A program made the translations under genes and the position numbers. 41,425 nt of DNA. It comes from a virus. Shown here one piece after another: positions 29,944-36,469 of the stretch; the stretch's first letter is position 1; each line of letters begins with the position of its first letter. A model generated the notes under the pieces. It did no database searches, was not told where the DNA came from, and saw nothing but the letters and a program-made list of their open reading frames with translations. The stretch is taken from positions 1-41,425 of IMG/VR virus record IMGVR_UViG_3300010399_000056; one strand, written 5' to 3'.

Positions 29944-30304
29944 GTTGTTCGTTCCACATATCCGGCCAGGTAAAAGCGCCCTTGGCCGCGTTTTCGCGCC
30001 AGTGCACTACGCGCAAATTCCAAGGCGCGTGCAGTCCGCACACCGTCTTGCCCATCTTCGGCACGATGTGGTCGACCACATACAGCTCGCCTGTCCAGCG
30101 CGTCAAACGCCGGGCCTGCGCGTAGGCGCGGGCGATCTGCTGGCGCTGCTCTGCTGTCAACCAGGGCGGCGTGGCGCGGCGCGTTTGCGCCCGGTGCACT
30201 ATGCCCTCTTTACCCTTTGGCCGCACCGGCATTCGCTGTTTGCGAATCACGAACAGCGGGCCGACGTGAAAGCCATCGGGCAGCGGCAAAGGGCGCTGGG
30301 TCAT
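29930..30304 (-). CDS. HNH endonuclease (early region)
   Basis: A 124-residue protein from ATG 30304 (ATGA overlap). The HNH core is clear at residues 74-105: ELYVVDHIVPKMGKTVCGLHAPWNLRVVHWRENAAKG, with the paired DHI, then HAPWNL and the N-x3-K end. The N-terminal part is basic and helical (TAEQRQQIARAYAQARRLTRW). Such early HNH proteins in phage replication regions may nick DNA or aid recombination; homing activity is possible, but no intron or intein is associated with it. Confidence 0.85.
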   Translation of the reverse strand: MTQRPLPLPDGFHVGPLFVIRKQRMPVRPKGKEGIVHRAQTRRATPPWLTAEQRQQIARAYAQARRLTRWTGELYVVDHIVPKMGKTVCGLHAPWNLRVVHWRENAAKGAFTWPDMWNEQLELL

Positions 30305-30558
30305 GCCAGACCTTTGCGCTTGCGGTAGTTGTCCATCAAAATGTCGTCGCCTTTCGGGCAGCGGTCCAGGGCATGCCATGCGCCGGGTTTTTGCGATTCC
30401 AACTTGTCACCAAGTGGGGTAACGCAACATTGCCACAGGCGCCAGGATTTCGGGCCGTTGCGCCGCGGGCTGGCCAGCAGGTACAGGCGCATGTAGGTCG
30501 CATCCAGTTTGCGCAGCCGTTCTATCTGTGCCTTGCGGCGTCGTTTCTTCGCGCTCAC
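30301..30558 (-). CDS. Small basic protein, function unknown
   Basis: An 85-residue protein. GTG 30558 is preferred to earlier in-frame starts because AGGAGCGG precedes it and GTGA overlaps the upstream stop. The N terminus is very basic (SAKKRRRKAQIERLRKLD). A WRLWQCCVTPLGDKLESQKPGAW segment and RCPKGDD follow. Three Cys (CC, C) do not form a standard finger. Probably nucleic-acid binding. Confidence 0.6.
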   Translation of the reverse strand: MSAKKRRRKAQIERLRKLDATYMRLYLLASPRRNGPKSWRLWQCCVTPLGDKLESQKPGAWHALDRCPKGDDILMDNYRKRKGLA

Positions 30559-30731
30559 AGCCCGCTCCTGGCCCTGCCGTGACGGAGTGCGCCGCAAGCG
30601 CATTTGAAAACGCCGACGCGGCGCACGTGTTTGGTTGTGCCGCGCGCGGTCATTTTGATATCGACCAGCGTGCGGTCTTCGGCCCAATCCCATTTATGTT
30701 TGGGGCCAAGGGTGCAGGGTTTAGTTTTCAT
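30555..30731 (-). CDS. 58-residue zinc-knuckle-like protein
   Basis: Not detectable by length cut-offs, but well supported by context: ATG 30731 overlaps the upstream stop, and the TGA overlaps the GTG of the next gene. Sequence begins MKTKPCTLGPKHKWDWAEDR, continues with a strand-like VDIKMTARGTTKHVRRVGV, and ends in FKCACGALRHGRARSGL. CAC plus an upstream Cys and His could bind one metal ion. The pattern (HKWDW, then KCACGA) resembles one-finger phage proteins. Function unknown. Confidence 0.65.
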   Translation of the reverse strand: MKTKPCTLGPKHKWDWAEDRTLVDIKMTARGTTKHVRRVGVFKCACGALRHGRARSGL

Positions 30732-31051
30732 TTTGGCCAGTACTCCTGTGGTATGTCGTCATGCGCCACGTCCTGGGCGCGCGCCTGGTTATAAAAGCCG
30801 TGCGGGTGTTGGGCGCACAGCGGGTGGGTGGTGCGGTGTGGGAAGTGCTGCCCCGCACCTGTGGCCGACATATCCGGCCCGCTGCAGTGGCACAGCCCGC
30901 GCTTGTTATACGCCCTGGCCTCAATGCGCCACCCCTTGCGGCTGCCGCACATCGGGCATTTCGGCACCACCTTGTATTCGTCCGGGTGGGTGCGCGTCAC
31001 GCGCCGGTGGCGGCAGGCCGAATGCCTGCAGCGCACGCTGTAAGTGGTCAT
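30728..31051 (-). CDS. Zinc-ribbon protein, function unknown
   Basis: A 107-residue protein. The N-terminal CRHSACRHRRVTRTHPDEYKVVPKCPMCGSRKGWR is a C-x4-C ... C-x2-C zinc ribbon; CHCSGPD and a CAQHPHGFYNQ tail may hold a second site. Many His and Cys point to metal binding. ATGA overlap with the 58-residue gene. Probably DNA or protein binding in the replication block. Confidence 0.7.
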   Translation of the reverse strand: MTTYSVRCRHSACRHRRVTRTHPDEYKVVPKCPMCGSRKGWRIEARAYNKRGLCHCSGPDMSATGAGQHFPHRTTHPLCAQHPHGFYNQARAQDVAHDDIPQEYWPK

Positions 31052-31066
31052 GGCTGCCGACTTCGC

Positions 31067-31249
31067 TTACTGCTCGGCGGCCATTTCAGCGCCCAGCAGC
31101 GCCACCGCCATCATGGCGTGTCCTTCTGGGTACTTGGCGACGATAGCGCGGATTTCCTGCTCGGCCGCTTTCACCTTGGCTTGGTTTTCGGGGCTTTGCT
31201 CCGCGATCGTGCCGCGAATGATCCGCAGCGTTTGTTTTTCTGGGGTCAT
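31067..31249 (-). CDS. Small helical protein, function unknown
   Basis: A 60-residue protein; ATG 31249 is favoured over one 12 bases upstream by the ribosome site TGGAGGAC. The sequence is one long charged helix and a second short one: TPEKQTLRIIRGTIAEQSPENQAKVKAAEQEIRAIVAK, then EGHAMMAVALLGAEMAAEQ. No motif. It follows the SSB-like gene after a UUCG hairpin. Confidence 0.6.
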   Translation of the reverse strand: MTPEKQTLRIIRGTIAEQSPENQAKVKAAEQEIRAIVAKYPEGHAMMAVALLGAEMAAEQ

Positions 31250-31263
31250 GGTGTCCTCCAAAT

Positions 31264-31281
31264 GGCCCGCCGAAGCGGGCC
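31264..31281 (-). other. UUCG intergenic hairpin after the SSB-like gene
   Basis: Read leftward: AACCC followed by GGCCCGC-TTCG-GCGGGCC, ending 14 bases before an ATG with GGAGG. It resembles the repeated 27-bp hairpin in shape and in the AACCC prefix. No T-run. Confidence 0.6.
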
Positions 31282-31290
31282 GGGTTGCAA

Positions 31291-31842
31291 TTAGGCCAGA
31301 TCGTCGGCGTCGGTGCCGTCGCCCAGGTCGTCGAAGTCGGATTCGTCCGCCGCTACGCCACCACCGGAAAACGCGTCCCCTGGTCCGTAGAACTGGACGC
31401 CGCCAAGCTGCGCGTTGATCCGCTTGCCGTACTGGTTATCCTGTGCCCACAATTCCAGCGACACATTGCAGTAGCAGCCCGAGTAAAGCACGCCGTCCTC
31501 TTCTACCAGCGGGGTTTTGTCACGGTTCAACGCCAGTGGGCGCACCGCACTGGTGGACGAAATGAACATCATGCCTTCAAAGCCTTCGTAGCTGGCCTTG
31601 CTGTCGCCGTCTTTCAGACACAGGCGGCCGCCCGATTTCAGTTCTTTGTAGATGGCGTCGGCCTTAGCACCCCACTTCTCTTTGCACACTGCCTTGATGG
31701 CTTCTTCGATGGTTTTGATCTGTGGGTCTTTCGGGTCGATCAGCCAGGAAGCGCCAAACACCGGCTTGTCGCCGCCGTTGACGGCTTCGGCCTTGAACAC
31801 TTTCAGGAATGCGGCGCGCACGTTGGTCAGTTTCAGTTTCAT
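31291..31842 (-). CDS. Single-stranded DNA-binding protein, DUF2815 type
   Basis: A 183-residue protein matching the DUF2815 family, proposed phage SSBs with the T7 gp2.5-like fold. It begins KLKLTNVRAAFLKVFKAEAVNGGDKPVFGASWLIDPKDPQIK and has YEGFEGMMFISSTSAVRPLALNRD, GCYCNVSLELWAQDN and GKRINAQLGGVQFYGPGDAF. The Gly-rich hinge and strongly acidic end (DESDFDDLGDGTDADDLA) are what an SSB protein-interaction tail looks like. The gene lies between DUF2800 and small genes in the P3 transcript, the usual company of DUF2815. Confidence 0.9.
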   Translation of the reverse strand: MKLKLTNVRAAFLKVFKAEAVNGGDKPVFGASWLIDPKDPQIKTIEEAIKAVCKEKWGAKADAIYKELKSGGRLCLKDGDSKASYEGFEGMMFISSTSAVRPLALNRDKTPLVEEDGVLYSGCYCNVSLELWAQDNQYGKRINAQLGGVQFYGPGDAFSGGGVAADESDFDDLGDGTDADDLA

Positions 31843-31859
31843 AATTTTTCTCTTTCAGG

Positions 31860-33434
31860 TTAAGCCAGGTCGGCGAAATCGTCGTCCGCTGGCAGGGTTT
31901 CAAAATCGTTTTCAACTTGCGGCGGCTGCCAGGCGGGCCGGCGATCGCTCGCCGGCGCAACCGAGGGCTTGCCGTCGCTACGGGTGATCAGGTTTTGCAG
32001 CTTGGCCCACTGCTTCGCGCCGATCAGCGGCTTGCCCTTCTCGTCCATCGCGGTGGTCAGCTTCTCCGCGCTGGTCGGGCTGATAAGGGTGAAGTCGTAC
32101 ATTTCTTCCTTCTTCAATCTGAACGACTTGAGCATGGCTTCGGCTTCCATTTCGTCCGAGAACTTGCGGTTGCCCTGCTTGCCCTCCACCAGCTTCCAGC
32201 CCGGCATGGCGCGGCCGGCCAGCAGTCGGCGCTCCATTTCCGCGCGCACTGCCTTGGCCCAGCCTTCCACCAGGTCCACGGCGTCCATGCACACCGCCAG
32301 GTGCCCGTCGTCCACGTTCGCCAGCCGGGTTTCAGCGCCATCAAGTGCCGGCCGGAGGGTCGGTTTCTTGATGGTGAAGCAGGCCGGGAACGTGTAGTTA
32401 GGATCGTCGTTTTCACCGGTGCCCGCCGGCTCCGCTTCGTGAAAGTCCACCGCCTTCGGCGCCACACCGTGCGCCACCGCCAAGATCTTTTCGGCATCGG
32501 CGATCGATACGGCAACTTCTCCTTTACCCAGCTTGATCAGGTTGTCGATCACGGGCAAAGGCACTTCCACCAGGTCGTCCTCGCCGATAACCGTTTCGGT
32601 CATCGCCTCGAAGTCACCTGCCACCGTGGCCAGCACCTGGTCGCGCAGCGCCGGGCAGCTGCCCTTCGCTTTGCAGAAGCGGCATTGGTCGTCGCCGGGC
32701 TTGAGCGCGTCGAGCGTGGCCGCGCCGATGTCGCCGCATTGCGCATCGCTGTGAGCCAGGAACATTGCTGCATTCGCTGCCTTGAGAGCTTCGGCCTCGA
32801 ACTCGAGCAGCTCTTCTACGGACACCACATACTCGTCGAAGTGATTCAGGCGAGGCTGGTGAATCCAGATCCGAACCCATTTGATCTCATTCAGCAGACT
32901 GTGCTCGCGGTAGGCTGCAACGCCGTAAAGCATCAGCTGGGGGTTGCCCCGGCGACGTTCCGGGTTTTCTGGCGTCGGTGCCGGGTACGAGGCGAACACC
33001 TGAACACCACGGCCGTATTTCAGGTCGCCCACCTCGAGCTCTTCGGCCAAAAAATCAAGGATAAGCGCATCTGTCGTGCCGAACTGGTCCGGGATCTCGC
33101 CTTCGAAGAACGACAGCCGCTGCTCCACCAGTAGTACTTTTCCGCTGGATCGGTTGCGAACCAGATCAATGTACTTCTGCACCTCGGTCGCCATTTCCGG
33201 GGTGATGGTCGCCATCTTCGCCACCCCGTGGTCCAGGTAGCTGAACGGCTTGCCCACGAACACCGCTGCGTCGAACTCCTGTTCAAGGCAACCGGCGGCC
33301 AAGGCGTGGGCCAGCGTGCCCTCTTCGGCGAACTCGCTGGAGCTGTCGGGCACGCCGGATTCCATCGCCAGCGAGCCGGCGCAGGCCATCCAGCGGTGCG
33401 CCGAGGACGGCGAGAGTTTAGCGTGTTCAGCCAT
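31860..33434 (-). CDS. DUF2800 family PD-(D/E)XK nuclease
   Basis: A 524-residue protein of the DUF2800 family, related to Cas4/RecB-type nucleases. The opening [21 protein letters not shown] and [16 protein letters not shown] are diagnostic. The nuclease core is [26 protein letters not shown] (D...D-x-K), followed by [24 protein letters not shown] looks like part of a metal or Fe-S site, as in Cas4-type proteins. The acidic end [14 protein letters not shown] repeats the shared tail motif. ATG 33434 is chosen; a GTG six bases upstream is an alternative. Likely an exonuclease in recombination or replication. Confidence 0.88.
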   Translation of the reverse strand: MAEHAKLSPSSAHRWMACAGSLAMESGVPDSSSEFAEEGTLAHALAAGCLEQEFDAAVFVGKPFSYLDHGVAKMATITPEMATEVQKYIDLVRNRSSGKVLLVEQRLSFFEGEIPDQFGTTDALILDFLAEELEVGDLKYGRGVQVFASYPAPTPENPERRRGNPQLMLYGVAAYREHSLLNEIKWVRIWIHQPRLNHFDEYVVSVEELLEFEAEALKAANAAMFLAHSDAQCGDIGAATLDALKPGDDQCRFCKAKGSCPALRDQVLATVAGDFEAMTETVIGEDDLVEVPLPVIDNLIKLGKGEVAVSIADAEKILAVAHGVAPKAVDFHEAEPAGTGENDDPNYTFPACFTIKKPTLRPALDGAETRLANVDDGHLAVCMDAVDLVEGWAKAVRAEMERRLLAGRAMPGWKLVEGKQGNRKFSDEMEAEAMLKSFRLKKEEMYDFTLISPTSAEKLTTAMDEKGKPLIGAKQWAKLQNLITRSDGKPSVAPASDRRPAWQPPQVENDFETLPADDDFADLA

Positions 33435-33612
33435 TGGCACCCCCGAACATCTTGAGCATTTTGATCATCGGCTTGGTGGTCTGCCCGGTCACGCTGATAT
33501 CGAGGATTTCACCGTCCGTTTTGCAGACCACATATTCCACCTCGGCGGCCTGGTCCATCTTCTGGAGCCGTGCCACCACTTCGGCGATCGTGCGTTTTTG
33601 TTGGCTAGCCAT
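33427..33612 (-). CDS. Small protein of the replication block, function unknown
   Basis: A 61-residue protein from ATG 33612 (ribosome site AAAGGTGG inside the previous gene). It is an N-terminal helix ([16 protein letters not shown]) with two strands ([21 protein letters not shown]) and a final helix ([11 protein letters not shown]). It overlaps the DUF2800 start. One Cys. No family recognised. Confidence 0.65.
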   Translation of the reverse strand: MASQQKRTIAEVVARLQKMDQAAEVEYVVCKTDGEILDISVTGQTTKPMIKMLKMFGGANG

Positions 33613-33712
33613 TTGGCACCACCTTTCCGTGTTCAACACGCCACCGCAGGCCGATCAGCGCGCAGGCAAAGCGCACGGCCTCGGCCATCGGTTTTGTCGT
33701 GGTTCCGGCCAT
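33605..33712 (-). CDS. 35-residue peptide of the replication block
   Basis: Sequence begins MAGTTTKPMAEAVRFACALI and continues with [15 protein letters not shown] before TAG. The short gap after the upstream stop (TGATCATG) and overlap with the next ATG support translation. A helix with one Cys and a basic strand. No known function. Confidence 0.55.
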   Translation of the reverse strand: MAGTTTKPMAEAVRFACALIGLRWRVEHGKVVPNG

Positions 33713-33714
33713 GA

Positions 33715-34167
33715 TCAGGCGGCCTCGATATCAGCCAGGAACGCGGCCAGGTCCGCCTGCGCCACCTGGCTGCCCGACTTCGCTTTGTACTTGCCCAGCA
33801 GCGCCAGCCCGGCTTCGCGGCCTTTGGCTTTCAGGAAGGCTTTGAACTTCTCTTCCACGTCCTTGGCGTAGTCCAGTTCGGTGACCGGCTCGCCGCTGCC
33901 GGCCAGATCTTCCTCGGCGGCCTTGTCCGCTTCCGCTTCCGCTTCCTTGGCCGCCTTGGCCTCAGCTTCCGCTTTTTTCTTCGCTGCCAGTTTCGCCTCG
34001 CCCCCGGCGATGGCCTGTTTAATCAGTTCTTCCTTCGACTGCGTGGCCTTTACTTCCGTTTTGACGGCGACTGCCGGCGCGCCGTTTGCGCCGGACATGT
34101 TCAGGATGGCCGAGGCCAGTTCACGGATGGCGGCGGCGTGGTCGTTGATTGCTTGTTCAAGGGACAT
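33715..34167 (-). CDS. Coiled-coil protein, first gene of the leftward early operon
   Basis: A 150-residue protein starting ATG 34167 with GAAAGGAAA upstream. Residues 1-25 are a helix, residues 35-95 are a highly charged Ala/Glu/Lys coil (EAKLAAKKKAEAEAKAAKEAEAEADKAAEE), and residues 96-150 a compact helical domain (VTELDYAKDVEEKFKAFLKAKGREAGLALLGKYKAKSG then QADLAAFLADIEAA). This C-terminal domain occurs in early genes next to DUF2800/DUF2815. First in the P3 transcript, so abundant early. Function unknown. Confidence 0.7.
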   Translation of the reverse strand: MSLEQAINDHAAAIRELASAILNMSGANGAPAVAVKTEVKATQSKEELIKQAIAGGEAKLAAKKKAEAEAKAAKEAEAEADKAAEEDLAGSGEPVTELDYAKDVEEKFKAFLKAKGREAGLALLGKYKAKSGSQVAQADLAAFLADIEAA

Positions 34168-34207
34168 GCTATTTCCTTTCGGTTAGGGTTTGCGTTAATG
34201 CCCAGCC

Positions 34208-34238
34208 ATTAAGCCACAAGAAAAAACTTGTTGCAAGT
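34208..34238 (-). promoter_or_regulatory. Leftward early promoter P3 with variant operator
   Basis: Read leftward: ACTTGCAACAAGT (34238-34226) contains the -35 TTGCAA, then 17 bases and CTTAAT. The stretch from the operator through TTTGTGG-like bases closely resembles P1 and P2, so it is a diverged third copy. It drives the coiled-coil gene and the replication block. Confidence 0.75.
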
Positions 34239-34270
34239 CTTTTTCACAAAATATTTTTGTACTAAATTTT

Positions 34271-34316
34271 GCTTGTACAAGTTGACTTTTCCGCGCATAC
34301 TCCCGCTTGTACAACC
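34271..34316 (+). promoter_or_regulatory. Rightward promoter P4 with two operators
   Basis: TTGTAC (34273-34278), 17 bases, CATACT (34296-34301). Operators GCTTGTACAAGT at 34271-34282 cover the -35, and GCTTGTACAAC at 34305-34315 lies over the expected transcription start. It drives the Cro-like gene, implying strong autoregulation. Confidence 0.75.
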
Positions 34317-34332
34317 ACACATGGAGAACCGT

Positions 34333-34569
34333 ATGTCCCGTAAGAAGAAAGAACCGACCGGCATTGAAAAGGCGATCGCCGCCGCCGGCAGCCAGGCACA
34401 GCTGGCGCGCGAGCTGGGTTGCACCCAGCAGAATGTTAGCCTGTGGCTGGCGCAAGGCTGGGTGCCCGCCAAGCGCGCCCAGGAGATCGAGATGCTGCAC
34501 GGCGTGCCACGCAAATCGCTAGTGGATCCGCGCTTGCTGGAGCGACTGGATACCGAGGTGGGGCTGTGA
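34333..34569 (+). CDS. Cro/YdaS-like repressor
   Basis: A 78-residue DNA-binding protein. ATG 34333 has GGAG seven bases upstream; an ATG at 34321 in frame would add four residues. The helix-turn-helix is AGSQAQLARELGCTQQNVSLWLAQGWVPAKRAQEIEMLHG, the typical YdaS/Cro pattern with a Gly in the turn and Q-x2-V-S-x-W in the recognition helix. It lies directly after P4 with its two operators, so it should autoregulate and, through the same palindrome, repress P1, P2, P3 and P5. It has no dimerisation or cleavage domain like CI, so it resembles a lone Cro. Binding to the palindrome is inferred from location. Confidence 0.85.
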   Translation: MSRKKKEPTGIEKAIAAAGSQAQLARELGCTQQNVSLWLAQGWVPAKRAQEIEMLHGVPRKSLVDPRLLERLDTEVGL

Positions 34570-35075
34570 GCGCGCCAGCCGAGTTGCCGCCGCTGCCGCA
34601 TGCGTACCTCATCTACCAAGTCAGCAGCGATAGTGATTTCGCAAGCAACTGGGGATCCGCGTACACCGCCGACCAGATGCGCGAATACGGCAGGCAATGC
34701 GCTGCCCTCGCCACTGCTCCCGCATCCCCGCAGCCAGAGCTGAGCGGCAGTATCGATACAGATGAATTTTCAAAGCTCTTGGCCGAAGTCTCCATGTTGT
34801 GGTTGCAAGACCCACTTCGCTATGCACATGCGCGTGAGAAACTTGTCACCCACATCGACGCCTGGAAAGATGCCGCGCTGGCCGAGCTGCACCCGCTGTG
34901 GCTGGCCGAGAAGGAGCGCGCTGATAGGCTGCAAACCCAGTCCAACGAAGAGGCGCTCGACAAGCTGCTGGCCGACGTGCCCTCGTATTGCGTCCACCAG
35001 TTCGAGCCCGACGGACAATCGCACGGGAAAACCTTCTGGCGCTGCAGCAAGTGCGGCGCGGAGCGCCAGCGGTGA
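34566..35075 (+). CDS. Early protein with C-terminal Cys motif, function unknown
   Basis: A 169-residue protein with GTG start overlapping the repressor stop (GTGA). The opening PAELPPLPHAYLIYQVSSDSDFASNWGSAYTADQMREYG resembles a short phage domain (the Y-T-x-DQMR-xYG pattern) common in early proteins. The middle is helical with a probable coiled coil. The end CVHQFEPDGQSHGKTFWRCSKCGAERQR is a zinc-ribbon-like tail (C ... C-x2-C). Mixed domain make-up suggests a regulator or adaptor. Function unknown. Confidence 0.68.
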   Translation: MSAPAELPPLPHAYLIYQVSSDSDFASNWGSAYTADQMREYGRQCAALATAPASPQPELSGSIDTDEFSKLLAEVSMLWLQDPLRYAHAREKLVTHIDAWKDAALAELHPLWLAEKERADRLQTQSNEEALDKLLADVPSYCVHQFEPDGQSHGKTFWRCSKCGAERQR

Positions 35076-35284
35076 GAACCAACACGCATAAGCGGGGCAC
35101 GCACCGCCGCGACCGCAAGCCGAGCGGGCCTGTTCGCGTGCCCGATGCCGATGTACTGGCCATGCGCCATATGCACGAGGTCGAGCGCAAGGCGTTTCAC
35201 CTCGTGGCCCGTGCTTTCCCTCAGTACAGTGAAAATTACGTGCACCAGGTGCTGCAGTACTCCGTGCGCGCTGGCGTAAAATAG
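35072..35284 (+). CDS. Small basic protein, possibly DNA-binding
   Basis: A 70-residue protein, GTG start overlapping the previous stop. The N terminus is very basic (RTNTHKRGTHRRDRKPSG). The C-terminal half is helical: VLAMRHMHEVERKAFHLVARAFPQYSENYVHQVLQYSVRAGV, with a helix-turn-helix-like rhythm. Position right after the repressor suggests a regulator of early transcription. There is no firm match. Confidence 0.62.
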   Translation: MRTNTHKRGTHRRDRKPSGPVRVPDADVLAMRHMHEVERKAFHLVARAFPQYSENYVHQVLQYSVRAGVK

Positions 35285-35313
35285 TTGACACACGAACAAA
35301 AGGAACCCTCTCG

Positions 35314-35592
35314 ATGACCCGCATCAAACTTTTCCTGTTCTATTCGCTGATGGCCTGGGCCTCGGCAATCCGCCCCGAGGAGGGCGCCAAGATGATCGAC
35401 GACGCGGAGGCCGGGGCGCTCGAGCGTGCCCGGCGCCGACTGATCCACGATATCCACCACAACGGCGCCGTGCAACGTGAATTGCGCACGCCAGGCAACG
35501 GCACGGTAGCGCTGGCCATCACCCTGGCATTGATGGTCACGGGTGGGTGGATCGCGTTGCTGGTCGAGGCTGCCTTGGAGCTGATGCGATGA
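35314..35592 (+). CDS. Small membrane protein, function unknown
   Basis: A 92-residue protein. AAAAGGAA 10 bases before ATG 35314 is the ribosome site, and CCCTCTCGAT overlaps the start codon. The N terminus is moderately hydrophobic (IKLFLFYSLMAWASAI), the middle is charged (EGAKMIDDAEAGALERARRRLIHDIHHNG), and residues 66-88 (TVALAITLALMVTGGWIALLVEAA) form one confident membrane segment. Probably a tail-anchored inner-membrane protein. It could be involved in exclusion or host takeover. Confidence 0.68.
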   Translation: MTRIKLFLFYSLMAWASAIRPEEGAKMIDDAEAGALERARRRLIHDIHHNGAVQRELRTPGNGTVALAITLALMVTGGWIALLVEAALELMR

Positions 35593-35801
35593 AACACCTG
35601 GACGAAATCGAATATTACGCCGCCATTCGCGCCAAGGGCCGTGGCGTGTTCGCCGATGTGGTGGCCGACCGGCTGGGCATCGAGTGGAACCGGGCTGAAT
35701 ACCTGCTGGAGAAGTGGACGCGCGCCGGCTGGTGGGAATGGGGCGTTTCGCTGCGCTCGGGCTGGCTGACGGACGAGGCGCCGCAGGAGCTGACAGCGTG
35801 A
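35589..35801 (+). CDS. Small winged-helix-like protein
   Basis: A 70-residue protein; ATGA overlaps the membrane protein stop. The sequence KHLDEIEYYAAIRAKGRGVFADVVADRLGIEWNRAEYLLEKWTRAGWWEWGVSLRSGWLTDEA has the order helix, helix, recognition-like helix, then two Trp-rich strands, like a minimal winged helix. Phage genes of this type sit next to DNA methylases and regulators. Binding site and role unknown. Confidence 0.65.
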   Translation: MKHLDEIEYYAAIRAKGRGVFADVVADRLGIEWNRAEYLLEKWTRAGWWEWGVSLRSGWLTDEAPQELTA

Positions 35802-36307
35802 AACGTGTTCTTGATCCGTGCTGCGGCAGCCGCATGATGTGGTTTGACAAGGCTGACCCCCGCGCCGTTTTCGGCGACCAGCGCAGCGAAACAATTGTGG
35901 TTACAGATCGCACACACTGCGACGACGGAACGCGCACCTTGCAGATCACTCCGGATACCGTTATGGACTTTCGGGCAATGCCGTTCGCCGACGATAGCTT
36001 TCGCCTAATCGCCTTTGACCCGCCCCACTTGGAGCGCGCAGGCCCGAAAAGCTGGCTGGCGGCGAAGTACGGCAAGCTTTCCGACGACTGGCGCGCCGAC
36101 CTGCGCGCCGGCTTTACGGAATGCTTCCGTGTGCTGGAGCCGGAAGGCGTGCTGGTGTTCAAGTGGAATGAAACCCAGGTAAAGCTCAAGGAAGTGCTGG
36201 CGCTCACCTCACACCGGCCGCTGTTCGGGCAGGTAAGCGGACGCGCAGGCCTCACGCATTGGCTGGTGTTTATGAAGTCTTCGGACGATTTTGCCGATCT
36301 GTTATAA
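35798..36307 (+). CDS. DNA N6-adenine-type methyltransferase
   Basis: A 169-residue class I SAM methyltransferase with GTG start overlapping the upstream stop. Motif I is VLDPCCGSRMMWFD, motif IV is AFDPPHL (DPPx, typical of amino-group DNA methylases such as N6-adenine or N4-cytosine types), and the late FKWNETQVKLKEVLAL with HWLVFMK completes the fold. It probably protects phage DNA or marks it. The exact target is not visible because the TRD is minimal. It ends in SSDDFADLL, the same acidic tail as the nuclease and replication proteins. It ends just before P5. Confidence 0.87.
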   Translation: MKRVLDPCCGSRMMWFDKADPRAVFGDQRSETIVVTDRTHCDDGTRTLQITPDTVMDFRAMPFADDSFRLIAFDPPHLERAGPKSWLAAKYGKLSDDWRADLRAGFTECFRVLEPEGVLVFKWNETQVKLKEVLALTSHRPLFGQVSGRAGLTHWLVFMKSSDDFADLL

Positions 36308-36318
36308 CTTTTTGATCT

Positions 36319-36347
36319 AACTTGTACAAGTTTTGCCGGGGTACAAT
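36319..36347 (+). promoter_or_regulatory. Rightward promoter P5 with operator
   Basis: AACTTGTACAAGTT (36319-36332) is a perfect 14-bp palindrome. TACAAT at 36342-36347 is a good -10. The TTGTAC -35-like hexamer is only 14 bases away, so the exact -35 is unclear. A start near 36354 would place the 5' end of the RNA at the beginning of the structured leader. Confidence 0.7.
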
Positions 36348-36353
36348 TCCCGC

Positions 36354-36459
36354 AGCCAAACCTTTACAAACAGTATGCCCCGGTGGGGCGCTTCGCATCC
36401 CGGTACTGGCCGGGAAGGTTTGGCGACCGCGAAGCGCTCCACCGGGGCATTTTTATTTT
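36354..36459 (+). ncRNA. Structured RNA leader, copy 1 (new family with 40614-40722)
   Basis: Begins at the predicted P5 start. 5' strand GCCAAACC (36355-36362) is exactly complementary to GGTTTGGC (36417-36424). The outer stem pairs 36375-36396 with 36429-36450: 22 pairs with one G-U (36387:36438). Inner hairpin A is CCCGG/CCGGG (36399-36403, 36410-36414), then AA, then hairpin B GGTT/GACC (36417-36420, 36425-36428) directly against the outer stem. A TTTTTATTTT tract follows, then GGAG six bases before the methyltransferase TTG. The 5' strand would compete with or pseudoknot to hairpin B. Transcription attenuator, antitermination signal or small RNA are all possible. Confidence 0.8.
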
Positions 36460-36469
36460 GGAGTGCCAA

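Noticed and set aside
35285-35313. TTGACA at 35285 as a promoter for the 35314 gene
   Set aside because: No -10 lies at a suitable distance, and the ATG falls where the -10 should end.
36354-36459. Retron-like msr/msd RNA, tRNA-like element, or CRISPR-related RNA
   Set aside because: No reverse transcriptase or Cas gene is in the window, no CCA or anticodon arm is visible, and the 22-bp stem occurs as one inverted pair per copy instead of repeats with spacers.
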